Positions 16,896 to 24,854 of a stretch of DNA of 64,000 nt are shown here, in pieces. The position numbers were made by a program, and so were the translations under genes. How positions within the stretch are numbered: position 1 is the first letter of the stretch; each line of letters begins with the position of its first letter. The DNA is from RGIG7213 sp045540335. Lineage in GTDB: Bacteria; Bacillota; Clostridia; Oscillospirales; CAG-272. The notes under the pieces are model-generated. The model was not told the origin of the DNA and did not search any database. It saw only the letters and a list, made by a program, of their open reading frames with translations. Location of the stretch: the NCBI GenBank assembly GCA_045540335.1, contig JAZQHC010000010.1, positions 1 through 64,000 of the forward strand, written 5' to 3'.

Positions 16896-17862
16896 CTGTA
16901 AGTTTTTTCATTCTTATATCTTTACCTATGAATGCATATGGTAAAAATTCGCCTGCCAAGCGGGAAAATATTCTATCGTCGTATTTATTGCGTAAATCCT
17001 TTTGTGAAAGATTGGTATTGATTATCGTTGCCTTTCCTTCACACTTACGCGTATTTACAAGGTTATAAAGGCAAGCTGTCGTAAACTGGTTTACGTTTTC
17101 CGTACCGAGATCGTCTATAACAAGAAGCTCGCAATCAAAATATTTAGCAGATCTTTCTTCTTCGTTATTTGCCCTTCTGAACCTATCGTATTCAAAATCG
17201 GAAAAAAGATTTTGTGCTGTATTATATACAACGTAATAACCTTTTTTTATCACGCCTGCGGCAATAGCAACGGAAAGATGTGTTTTACCCGTACCTGTGT
17301 TACCCATAAACAGCAGGCTTGGATTTTCTTTATCTGAAAAATTCTTTACGAACTTCTTTGCCGCATTAAAAATTACGGTTATATTTTCATATTCCTCTCG
17401 GTTACCGTTATAATAATCAAGGCGGAAATTTTTAAAATTCATTTTTTGCGGCAAAGTGCCTAGACCTGATATTTCAAGCATTTTTCTATTAAGCTCTTTG
17501 CGCATACAATCGCATATCTGCCCATTAACCGAGCCGCTATCAAGGCAAACGTTACATTTATACATCGGCTCGAAATAATTCTCGGGATATCCATATTGAA
17601 CGAGCAACTCTTTTCTTTGACCCAACAGCTCTCTATTACGGTTTTTGATAACCGCAAGCCTTTCTTCAAGGCTTTCTTTTCCCATTGTTGCCGCCCTGAA
17701 TACGGAAAGCGCCGTTTGGGAAAGCTCCCCCTCTACTTTGCCAATATCCTCGTATTTTAAAGACAGCATACGCCTTCTGCCGTCTGCATCGCGCCTTGCT
17801 TTTTGTGCGTTTTCTTCAAAATTGCGCTTTACGGATATATAAACGTCATCCCTATAACTCAT
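16891..17862 (-). CDS. DnaC/DnaI-like replicative helicase loader
   Basis: A 323-residue AAA+ ATPase with Walker A GNTGTGKTHLSVA (about 185-197), Walker B LLVIDDLGTE (about 248-257) and a zinc-type cluster CNVC...CDC (about 103-118) in the N-terminal region, as in Bacillus DnaI. It loads the DnaB-type helicase at origins. It follows dnaD by 21 bases in a rex-dnaD-dnaC run. IstB proteins of IS21 share the AAA core, but the zinc N-terminus and the dnaD neighbour point to a helicase loader. Confidence 0.88.
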   Translation of the reverse strand: MSYRDDVYISVKRNFEENAQKARRDADGRRRMLSLKYEDIGKVEGELSQTALSVFRAATMGKESLEERLAVIKNRNRELLGQRKELLVQYGYPENYFEPMYKCNVCLDSGSVNGQICDCMRKELNRKMLEISGLGTLPQKMNFKNFRLDYYNGNREEYENITVIFNAAKKFVKNFSDKENPSLLFMGNTGTGKTHLSVAIAAGVIKKGYYVVYNTAQNLFSDFEYDRFRRANNEEERSAKYFDCELLVIDDLGTENVNQFTTACLYNLVNTRKCEGKATIINTNLSQKDLRNKYDDRIFSRLAGEFLPYAFIGKDIRMKKLTE

Positions 17863-17883
17863 ACAATACCTCTTCGGATAGTA

Positions 17884-18843
17884 TTATTGCTTGTTATTAT
17901 AGCTTCTTTGCAGGGCAAGTGCCATAAACTCGTCCTCATCAAAGTTGCCCATTTTCTTCTTTTCTTCTTTTGCTTTTTTGCTTGCCTTATAGCTTTCAGC
18001 CTCTGCCCTTGTTTGTTCAAGCGTGGTGTAGCCTTCTGAATGCCAGCGCTTCAATACTGCATTGGCGTAAACAACGGAAGCTTCGTTTGTTTTATTTACG
18101 GTTATTTCATATGCTTCTTGTATCATATCAAACGGCATACGGTATTCATCTACCCAGCGATTGATACAAGTTTTTTCTTTTGTGGTAAGCGCACGGGCGC
18201 CGATGCCGAAAAGCTCTTTGATATTATATATAAGGTCTGTCTTTTGCTTTTCTTCCTCGATATAGCTTTGCAATGCCTCTTGCGTGGTTATATCACTATC
18301 AAACATACTGAAAGCCATTCTTGATATGTACAAAACCGATTTTTTATCGCATTCTATACAATGTTCAAACAACAGCGCTATATAATCGGGTGAAAGCTGC
18401 AAATATTCATACATTGAAACGATATGGGAAATCTCGCTTCTGTTCAGCATTTTACCAAGCATTGCACCGCAACGATCTATAAGAACCTTTAATTCATCGC
18501 TTTTTTCGATAATGCTTGCGGCTTCTTCACTTGTATATTCGGGGGCTTCTTTTTTCAAAAGCTCTGACGATTTTGCTTTTTTTATTACAGGCTCAACTGT
18601 CCTTTCAGCTTGAACAAAAACGCCTTCAGCCTTCCAGAAATTTATGGAATCCTCAATATCCGACCACTGCATATGCAGATCCTTTACTGCACGCGCCCTG
18701 TTTTTTTCGGGTGCTTCAATAAAGTGATCATTTGCACAGGCATATATTAAAACCTTTAGCTGTTCTGCCGTTACCGTTTGCAATTTTTGCATAACGCAAT
18801 CAAACGGAAGCGACAGAACGCGGTAAGAATAATTTATATTCAC
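17884..18843 (-). CDS. dnaD: DnaD domain replication initiation protein
   Basis: A 319-residue protein with an N-terminal winged-helix part and two DnaD-like C-terminal blocks (about 125-190, RSEISHIVSMYEYLQLSPDY; and about 210-285, KTCINRWVDEYRMPFDMI and ANAVLKRWHSEG). DnaD remodels DNA at primosome assembly and works with the helicase loader encoded next. The gap after rex is three bases. The lysine-rich C-terminal tail is typical. Confidence 0.88.
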   Translation of the reverse strand: MNINYSYRVLSLPFDCVMQKLQTVTAEQLKVLIYACANDHFIEAPEKNRARAVKDLHMQWSDIEDSINFWKAEGVFVQAERTVEPVIKKAKSSELLKKEAPEYTSEEAASIIEKSDELKVLIDRCGAMLGKMLNRSEISHIVSMYEYLQLSPDYIALLFEHCIECDKKSVLYISRMAFSMFDSDITTQEALQSYIEEEKQKTDLIYNIKELFGIGARALTTKEKTCINRWVDEYRMPFDMIQEAYEITVNKTNEASVVYANAVLKRWHSEGYTTLEQTRAEAESYKASKKAKEEKKKMGNFDEDEFMALALQRSYNNKQ

Positions 18844-18846
18844 GAT

Positions 18847-19551
18847 TTACCCCTCTTCGTTATTATCAGCTTCGCCGATTTCGTACATTAAAAGCATAAG
18901 AGAATCACCAAACATTACGTTTTTGCATTTAATCCCTTTGGGGGCAAATTCTTTACAAGAAAAATTCCATATTCCCTTTATGCCGCTTTGCCTTACCGTT
19001 TCACACACACTTTCATCAGCGTTTACAGAAGCTATAACGGCAAGAAAAACGGGGGTATTTTTGCAAAATTCGTTCAGATGATCTATATGTAAAACCTCAA
19101 AACCGGCGCATTGTGAACCTACTTTTTCTATATCCGTGTCAAATACGCCTTTTATTCTGATGCCGCGTATATCAAACTCACTTGAATTAAGAAGTGCTTG
19201 CGCTATTTCGCCGCTGCCGATAATTACAGCGGGAAATTTTTTATTAACGCACAATATCCTGCTTATCTGTGTATATAAAAATTTTACGTTATATCCGTAA
19301 CCTTGCTGGCCAAAATCCCCAAAGCAGTTAAAATCCTGCCGTATTTGCGAAGGCGTTGTGCCCATTAGCTTTGCAAGATCGCCTGATGATATGCGCAGAA
19401 TATCATTATTAAGCAGATCCCTTAAATATCGGAAATATCGCGGCATTCTGCGCACCACCGCTGCGGGAACTGAATTTATAGCTTCATTTGTTGTTTTTTT
19501 TCTTTTAGGATTGTACATCGCACTTAATATGTCGGCCTGCTTTTGCGACAT
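18847..19551 (-). CDS. rex: redox-sensing transcriptional repressor Rex
   Basis: A 234-residue protein with the Rex N-terminal winged helix (AVVRRMPRYFRYLRDL, then GTTPSQIRQDFNCFG and the GQQGYGYNV hinge) and a C-terminal Rossmann domain. Rex binds DNA when the NADH/NAD ratio is low. The nucleotide loop reads GSGEIAQAL, with Ala where the third Gly of GxGxxG usually stands. The annotated ATG has GGAG only one base upstream, so the true start is uncertain; ATG at 19518 (MYNPKRKK) is an alternative without a clear ribosome site. It heads the dnaD-dnaC run. Confidence 0.9.
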   Translation of the reverse strand: MSQKQADILSAMYNPKRKKTTNEAINSVPAAVVRRMPRYFRYLRDLLNNDILRISSGDLAKLMGTTPSQIRQDFNCFGDFGQQGYGYNVKFLYTQISRILCVNKKFPAVIIGSGEIAQALLNSSEFDIRGIRIKGVFDTDIEKVGSQCAGFEVLHIDHLNEFCKNTPVFLAVIASVNADESVCETVRQSGIKGIWNFSCKEFAPKGIKCKNVMFGDSLMLLMYEIGEADNNEEG

Positions 19552-19578
19552 CTCCTGCTTTATTGATTAGTAAAACCG

Positions 19579-19607
19579 AAAGCGGCGCAGAAATACCGTG
19601 CCGCTTT
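19579..19607 (-). terminator. hairpin between icd-like gene and rex
   Basis: AAAGCGGC (19579..19586) pairs with GCCGCTTT (19600..19607). On the minus strand it lies just after the dehydrogenase stop and is followed by CGGTTTTAC, a weak T run, so partial termination is likely. Confidence 0.5.
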
Positions 19608-19633
19608 GATGTTAAATTAAGCGTATTAAACGA

Positions 19634-20806
19634 TTAAAGCTTTTCTTTAACGTACGCAGTAAATTCTTCGCAAGTAGCGCCTGTATTTCTGCCTGTTATC
19701 TTCAATCTTTTTTCTTCAAACATGCACACGTCAAGTGCGGAAGAAAGCTTGTCTGCCTGCTTTTGATATCCTATATGCGAAAGCAACAAAACGGTTGCGC
19801 GCAGCATAGAGCAAGGGTCTGCATATATAGCCCTGCCCTCGTTTACCATACGGGGCGCAGAACCGTGGATAGCTTCGAACATAGCGTATTTTTTACCGAT
19901 ATTAGCACTGCCCGCAGTACCTACACCGCCTTGGAATTCAGCCGCTTCATCCGTGATTATATCGCCGTAAAGGTTGGGAAGAATGAAAACCTTAAAATCG
20001 CCCCTGCGCTTTTCATCAACAAGCTTTGCCGTCATTATATCTATAAACCATTCGTCGGTAGTGATTTCAGGATATTCTTCGCCTACTTTTTTTGCTATAT
20101 TCAAAAATTTACCATCTGTAGTTTTGATTATATTTGCTTTTGTTACTATTGAAACACGGTCTTTGTTATTCTTTCTTGCATAATCGTACGCAAGGCGTGC
20201 AATTCTTTCGCAGCCTTCAGATGTAGCAACACAGAAATCAACACCGAGATCGTCAGTAACGTGAACGCCCTTGCTTCCAACGGCGTATGCGCCTTCCGTA
20301 TTTTCGCGGAAGAACGTCCAATCTATACCCTTATCGGGCACTTTCACAGGGCGTACGTTAGCAAAAAGATCAAGGTTTTTACGCATTGCAACGTTTGCAC
20401 TTTCGATATTGGGAAGACCGTCGCCGGGATGGGGTGTTGTTGTGGGGCCTTTTAAAATAACGTCGCACTTATATATTTCTTCCATTACGTCGTCCGGAAT
20501 AGCCTGCATATGCTTAACGCGGTTTTCTATGGTAAGACCTTCTATATTGCGAATCTCTACCTTACCGCTTTTAATTTCATCTGCAAGAAGGATCTGCATA
20601 ACGTCTGCTGCGGCATTCGTTATTGTAGGGCCGATACCATCGCCGCCTGTAACGCCGATAACTATCTTATCAAGCTTGGAATAATCAACAAAATCCTTCG
20701 ATGCGTTGATCTTTTCAACGCGCTGAAGCTGTTCGTACATAAGTGCCTTGAACTTTTCTGCCGCATCGTTTACGTACGCATCGTATTTATTCGTATTTTC
20801 TTTCAT
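19634..20806 (-). CDS. isocitrate/isopropylmalate-type dehydrogenase
   Basis: A 390-residue beta-decarboxylating dehydrogenase: GGDGIGPTIT near the N-terminus, the substrate block VAMRKNLDLFANVRPV, FFRENTEGAYAVG, and the cofactor region EAIHGSAPRM. These are the family signatures; the ENTEGAY form and the lack of leuC/leuD neighbours favour isocitrate dehydrogenase (isocitrate to 2-oxoglutarate, for glutamate supply), but specificity cannot be settled by eye. ATG 20806 is preferred over GTG 20815, because GGCGGG lies at a usable distance only from the ATG. Confidence 0.75.
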   Translation of the reverse strand: MKENTNKYDAYVNDAAEKFKALMYEQLQRVEKINASKDFVDYSKLDKIVIGVTGGDGIGPTITNAAADVMQILLADEIKSGKVEIRNIEGLTIENRVKHMQAIPDDVMEEIYKCDVILKGPTTTPHPGDGLPNIESANVAMRKNLDLFANVRPVKVPDKGIDWTFFRENTEGAYAVGSKGVHVTDDLGVDFCVATSEGCERIARLAYDYARKNNKDRVSIVTKANIIKTTDGKFLNIAKKVGEEYPEITTDEWFIDIMTAKLVDEKRRGDFKVFILPNLYGDIITDEAAEFQGGVGTAGSANIGKKYAMFEAIHGSAPRMVNEGRAIYADPCSMLRATVLLLSHIGYQKQADKLSSALDVCMFEEKRLKITGRNTGATCEEFTAYVKEKL

Positions 20807-20973
20807 TATTTGCACCCGCCAATCGCATAATTTATAATTTGTTAATTTAATATCTCTTTTTGGTTAATATTTTAAAATACTGCTTTCAAAGGATCATATC
20901 TAACCGAAAAAAGCGTGTTTGTATATTTTGACATATACTTTAAAAGCAAGAAAAATCTAATGTTAAAAGTGGG

Positions 20974-21078
20974 TAATCCACACAATCCACAAGGTAATCC
21001 ACATTTTTTTTGAAAAAAACGTGCTTGTTTCCGTTATTCGCGGGGATTTGCCGGAAGTTATCCACATCGTTTTCCACA
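20974..21078 (+). promoter_or_regulatory. cluster of five DnaA-box-like sites
   Basis: Five same-direction copies of NNNTCCACA lie in 105 bp: TAATCCACA (20974), CAATCCACA (20983), TAATCCACA (20995), TTATCCACA (21058, exact consensus) and TTTTCCACA (21070). Spacings are 9, 12, 63 and 12 bp. They occupy the 400-bp gap between tsaD and the dehydrogenase start. The rest of the gap (20816-21203) is AT-rich and has no gene. Possible roles are DnaA titration, DnaA-dependent control of the dehydrogenase, or an auxiliary initiation site. Confidence 0.6.
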
Positions 21079-21169
21079 TTTTTGATATGAAAATAAATTT
21101 ATTCAAAAAAGCAATTTTATCATATCAATTCAATTTTTAACAGAAAAACGCCGTTAAATTGACGAAAAT

Positions 21170-21187
21170 TATGAACTAACGTTCATA
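21170..21187. promoter_or_regulatory. perfect 7-bp-arm palindrome
   Basis: TATGAAC-TAAC-GTTCATA lies 17 bases beyond the tsaD stop, at the distal edge of the DnaA-box region. It could be an operator or a weak transcript-end hairpin; there is no T run. Confidence 0.35.
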
Positions 21188-21203
21188 TTTTCAAAAGTCC
21201 TTA

Positions 21204-22217
21204 TCAATCCACGGGGCTTGAGGCTTTTCCGTTCAATTTAGAGTTTTCAAAGTTGCCGTTGAGATATTCATAAACGCCGTACGCGGCTATCATTGCGCCG
21301 TTATCCCCGCAGAGCGAGATCGGCGGAACGAAGAACCTTATACCGTTTTTATCGCAAAATTCAGATATTGCTTTTCTTAAGTGGGAATTTGCCGCAACGC
21401 CGCCTGAAATCACGAATTTATCGAATTTATACATATCGTAGGCTTTGGAAATTTTCTTAATTACAGATTCGCAAACCGTTTTGGTAAATGATGCGGCAAC
21501 ATCCGCAGGGCAAATTTCTTCCCCCTTCATTTTTTTAGTATTAACGTAGTTTACAACGGCAGTCTTCAAGCCTGAAAAAGAAAAATCAAGCGAATCATCT
21601 TTAATAGCCGCAGACGGAAATTTTACAGCATCGCAGTTACCTTCGTATGCAAGCCTGTCCATCTCTGCACCGCAGGGGTAACTTAACCCCAGCACCCTGC
21701 CTGCTTTATCGAACGCTTCGCCTATTGCATCATCACGCGTACAGCCAACGGTTTTCATATCATATTCTGAACGTACTTCTATCAAGGAAGTATGCCCGCC
21801 GGACATAACGAACGCAAAAAACGGCGGCTTCGGGGGATCTTCAAGCAAAAAATTTGCCGCAATATGCCCTTTTATATGGTGTACGCTTACCAACGGTATT
21901 TCGTTTGCATAAGCAAGTGATTTTGCAAAATTTACGCCTACCAAAAGCGACCCGATAAGCCCCGGCCTTGAGGTTACCGCGATACAATCCAGCTGTTCAA
22001 TGGTGATATTTGCATCTGCAAGTGCTTTATATGTAACACCGCTGATAGCCTCGATATGTGCACGGCTGGCAATTTCGGGCACGACACCGCCATATAAAGC
22101 GTGTTCGTTAACAGATGATGCTATCACGTTGGACAACACCCTGCTTTTTTCACCGTTATATTCCAAAACCGCTGAAGAGGTTTCATCACATGAGCTTTCA
22201 ATACCTAATATATACAT
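21204..22217 (-). CDS. tsaD: tRNA N6-adenosine threonylcarbamoyltransferase TsaD
   Basis: This 337-residue ASKHA-fold enzyme transfers the threonylcarbamoyl group to A37 of ANN-decoding tRNAs, with TsaB and TsaE. It opens with LGIESSCDETS and shows the metal motif HHIKGH (about 112-117), the VMSGGHTSL nucleotide loop and the VISGGVAANSHLR block. Length is normal. It ends a four-gene run (galU, deaminase, rimI, tsaD), four bases after rimI. tsaB is not in the run, although rimI and tsaD are commonly clustered with it. Confidence 0.96.
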   Translation of the reverse strand: MYILGIESSCDETSSAVLEYNGEKSRVLSNVIASSVNEHALYGGVVPEIASRAHIEAISGVTYKALADANITIEQLDCIAVTSRPGLIGSLLVGVNFAKSLAYANEIPLVSVHHIKGHIAANFLLEDPPKPPFFAFVMSGGHTSLIEVRSEYDMKTVGCTRDDAIGEAFDKAGRVLGLSYPCGAEMDRLAYEGNCDAVKFPSAAIKDDSLDFSFSGLKTAVVNYVNTKKMKGEEICPADVAASFTKTVCESVIKKISKAYDMYKFDKFVISGGVAANSHLRKAISEFCDKNGIRFFVPPISLCGDNGAMIAAYGVYEYLNGNFENSKLNGKASSPVD

Positions 22218-22221
22218 ATTA

Positions 22222-22686
22222 TCAAACAGACAGATTCATAAGCACCCCGTCTTCTACAGGATGTGAATAATATCCTTTTCTTTCTCCAACCTTTTCAAAA
22301 CCTAATTTATGATAGAACTCCAAAGCGGGTATATTACCCTTTCTTACCTCAAGGGTAATTACCTCGATATCATTTTTTTCTGCGTATTCAAGCAAAACAG
22401 AAAACAGTTTATCTGCTATACCGTTTCTTCTGTATTCCGGGGAAACGGCAATATTCATAAGCTGTCCTTCTGACAGAATGTGATACAAGCCTGCATAGCC
22501 AACAACCTTATCATCCAAAAGCGCCGTAACGTAAACCGCAAGCGGATTTGAAAGAAGCTGTATAAACATATCCTCACTCCATGGGTCGGAAAAGCACACC
22601 GCTTCTATATCAGATATTTCTTTTATATGTTCGCTTGTTAGAGGAACAATTTGTAATTTACATATATCAACTGATATACTGTGCAT
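22222..22686 (-). CDS. rimI: ribosomal-protein-alanine N-acetyltransferase RimI
   Basis: A 154-residue GNAT acetyltransferase with the acetyl-CoA motif IAVSPEYRRNGIADKLF and the C-terminal NIPALEFYHKLGFEKVG block. In well-studied bacteria RimI acetylates the N-terminal alanine of ribosomal protein S18, and in Firmicutes it is regularly found with tsaB/tsaD as here. An AAAGG site lies six bases before the ATG. Confidence 0.9.
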   Translation of the reverse strand: MHSISVDICKLQIVPLTSEHIKEISDIEAVCFSDPWSEDMFIQLLSNPLAVYVTALLDDKVVGYAGLYHILSEGQLMNIAVSPEYRRNGIADKLFSVLLEYAEKNDIEVITLEVRKGNIPALEFYHKLGFEKVGERKGYYSHPVEDGVLMNLSV

Positions 22687-22698
22687 TATAAACCTTTC

Positions 22699-23205
22699 TT
22701 AATAACCGAACGTTCCTGTAAGACTGTCATCGTTGAATATCCAATCTCTTACATTATATACCGTATATTCGGTTTTTGTATTTCTTACAACAACTTTTTC
22801 AATACCCGCATTGATAACCAAGCGCTTGCACATTTGGCAACAGCAGGTATCTGAAAGAATTTCGCCTGTTTTTCCATCAACACAGGAAAGATATAGCACA
22901 CTATCAAGCATATCGGAACGTGCGGCGGCAATTATGGCATTTGCCTCTGCATGAACGGCGCGGCACAATTCGTATCTTTCGCCGCGCGGTATAGAAAGCT
23001 TGTCGCGCATACATCCGCCCAGGTCAGAGCAGTTTACCCTGCCCCTTGGCGCGCCGTTATAGCCTGTTGAAACTATAATATCGTTTTTTACGATAATAGC
23101 ACCGAATTTACGGCGGATACACGTGCTTCTTTCAAGCACTGTTTGTGCGATATCAAGATAATAATTTGCTTTATTTACGCGTGCGTTTTTTGCATTTTCC
23201 TGCAT
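22699..23205 (-). CDS. dCMP deaminase family protein (ComEB-like)
   Basis: A 168-residue zinc deaminase with the catalytic motif AVHAEANAI (about residue 83-91) and the second zinc pair in CQMCKRLVINAGI. The substrate-loop segment GYNGAPRG matches deoxycytidylate deaminases, which make dUMP for thymidylate synthesis. It sits 16 bases after galU and 12 before rimI; no functional link is obvious beyond co-transcription. Confidence 0.88.
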   Translation of the reverse strand: MQENAKNARVNKANYYLDIAQTVLERSTCIRRKFGAIIVKNDIIVSTGYNGAPRGRVNCSDLGGCMRDKLSIPRGERYELCRAVHAEANAIIAAARSDMLDSVLYLSCVDGKTGEILSDTCCCQMCKRLVINAGIEKVVVRNTKTEYTVYNVRDWIFNDDSLTGTFGY

Positions 23206-23221
23206 AATTCAACCCTCCGCT

Positions 23222-24097
23222 TTATATGGTTTCAATAAAGTTTTTAAGGTATTCTTTAAATTTATCGCCAAGTTCGGGGTGTTTAACAGCAAATTCTATA
23301 TTAGCCTGCAAAAATCCTAATTTGTCGCCCATATCGTAACGCTTGCCTTCGTATTCAACGGCAGTCATTCCAACGTTTTGCGCAAGTGTTTTCATAGCAT
23401 CGGTAAGCTGGATCTCACCGCCTGCACCGGGCTTCGTATTATCGAGAATATCAAATATATCAGGTGTAAGAACTACCCTGCCGAGAATAGCGAAGTTTGA
23501 AAACTTTTCTTCCTCGGTTTGGGGCTTTTCTACCATATCGGATACAGAATAAATGTTATCTTCAATATACTCTGTTTTTAACGAGCAATATCTTTTTACA
23601 TCCTCGTCAGACACCATACAAACGCCTGCGGTAGCTTTGCCGTATTTTTCATACGCCGTGATAAGCTGTTTTGTTACAGGTGTTTGTGCAGACATGATAT
23701 CATCGCCGTAAAGAACGGCAAACGGTTCGTCTTTCACGAAGGATCTTGCACAGGATATCGCGTGGCCCAGGCCCCTTGTTACCTTTTGGCGAATGAAGTA
23801 TATGTTTGCCATATTGCAAACCTCTTCTATATCGTCAAGTGCTTTTTGTTTGTTTTTTGCGCGAAGGTTATTATCATATTCAACCGAATAATCAAAATAA
23901 TCTTCCATTATTCCTTTATTTCTGCCGTTTATGATTAAAATATCCGTAATTCCCGAATTAACTGCCTCTCTTATAAGGTATTCCATCGAGGGGCGGTCAA
24001 CGATGGGAAGCATTTCCTTCGGAACAGTTCTTGCGATGGGAAGCATTCTTGTACCAAGACCTGCTGCGGGAATTACCGCTTTTGTAATCTTCTTCAT
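23222..24097 (-). CDS. galU: UTP-glucose-1-phosphate uridylyltransferase
   Basis: A 291-residue nucleotidyltransferase that makes UDP-glucose from UTP and glucose-1-phosphate for polysaccharide and glycolipid synthesis. It shows the N-terminal loop AVIPAAGLGTRMLPIARTVP, KEMLPIVDRP and the catalytic-site region AVLYGDDIM. ATG 24097 (MKKITKAV) is used; the frame stays open nine codons upstream but has no site there, while AAAGGA lies 13 bases before this ATG. It starts the galU-tsaD run. Confidence 0.94.
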   Translation of the reverse strand: MKKITKAVIPAAGLGTRMLPIARTVPKEMLPIVDRPSMEYLIREAVNSGITDILIINGRNKGIMEDYFDYSVEYDNNLRAKNKQKALDDIEEVCNMANIYFIRQKVTRGLGHAISCARSFVKDEPFAVLYGDDIMSAQTPVTKQLITAYEKYGKATAGVCMVSDEDVKRYCSLKTEYIEDNIYSVSDMVEKPQTEEEKFSNFAILGRVVLTPDIFDILDNTKPGAGGEIQLTDAMKTLAQNVGMTAVEYEGKRYDMGDKLGFLQANIEFAVKHPELGDKFKEYLKNFIETI

Positions 24098-24213
24098 TTC
24101 TTCAATCCTTTCGCTGAATGTCAAATTTAAGGTACATATACCGATATTGTATGTTAAAAAAATATCAATCTAATTTATTATATAATACAAGTGTTTTTTT
24201 TGCAATAGTTTTT

Positions 24214-24831
24214 TTAAAAAAGGCGGTTATTTTCTTTCTTAATAACCTTTAGTCTTGAGAATTCTTCCCTTTCTTTTTCTTCAAGCACTTCGGATATAAC
24301 CTTGATCTGCGCTTTAAAATCGGGAATAACTATATTTTTTAAAGAGTTTGCCCTTTTTCTTGTTTTTTTAACCGCATTTGCCAAGCGGTAAACGCTGTTT
24401 TCGATTGCAGCAAGCTGTGCGGTAAGCTCTTTAACCTTATTGAAATTTAGGTATGCTTCATCGAGAAAAGAATTTGTGGCGTGCAAAGCAAAATCGGGAA
24501 GAATTTTTTCGTTTTTAACGATACCGACAGATGGTATCTCTACCCCCATTACGCTTCTGTATGAAATCGAAATAGAGTTTTCTTCTTCGCCCGAAGCGGC
24601 TGACTGCACCGCAGTAATTCCAAGCGAAACGTTTGCCGCCTGCAAAGCGCGGTATGCCTTTGCATAGCTTTCGTCTATATCGCGCTGTATTTCTTCGGCG
24701 TTGCCGATAAGGCGCATCATCTCTCTTACAAGGATATTTCTTTTTCTGTCTAAAAGATCGTAACCGTTTTCCGCGAGGGAAAGCGATTTTTTTAAATTAA
24801 GCAAATTGCCTTTTGTGGGTGTTACTGCCAT
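24214..24831 (-). CDS. ntpD: V-type ATP synthase subunit D
   Basis: A 205-residue, largely helical protein (MAVTPTKGNLLNLKKSLSLA opening, two long coiled-coil arms around residues 10-60 and 125-190). It is the central rotor shaft that turns inside the A3B3 head. It is the last gene of the nine-gene ATPase operon, 23 bases after subunit B. No clear terminator follows; AT-rich sequence with an imperfect T/A palindrome separates it from galU. Confidence 0.93.
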   Translation of the reverse strand: MAVTPTKGNLLNLKKSLSLAENGYDLLDRKRNILVREMMRLIGNAEEIQRDIDESYAKAYRALQAANVSLGITAVQSAASGEEENSISISYRSVMGVEIPSVGIVKNEKILPDFALHATNSFLDEAYLNFNKVKELTAQLAAIENSVYRLANAVKKTRKRANSLKNIVIPDFKAQIKVISEVLEEKEREEFSRLKVIKKENNRLF

Positions 24832-24854
24832 TTATCTTTTCCCCTCGCTTTCTG

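Noticed and set aside
16891..17862. IstB of an IS21 element
   Set aside because: No IstA transposase; it carries a DnaI-type zinc N-terminus and is co-transcribed with dnaD.
20816..21203. Chromosomal origin (oriC)
   Set aside because: DnaA-box-like sites are present, but dnaA, dnaN and rpmH are absent and no clear unwinding element with trio-type repeats was seen; kept only as a DnaA-box cluster.
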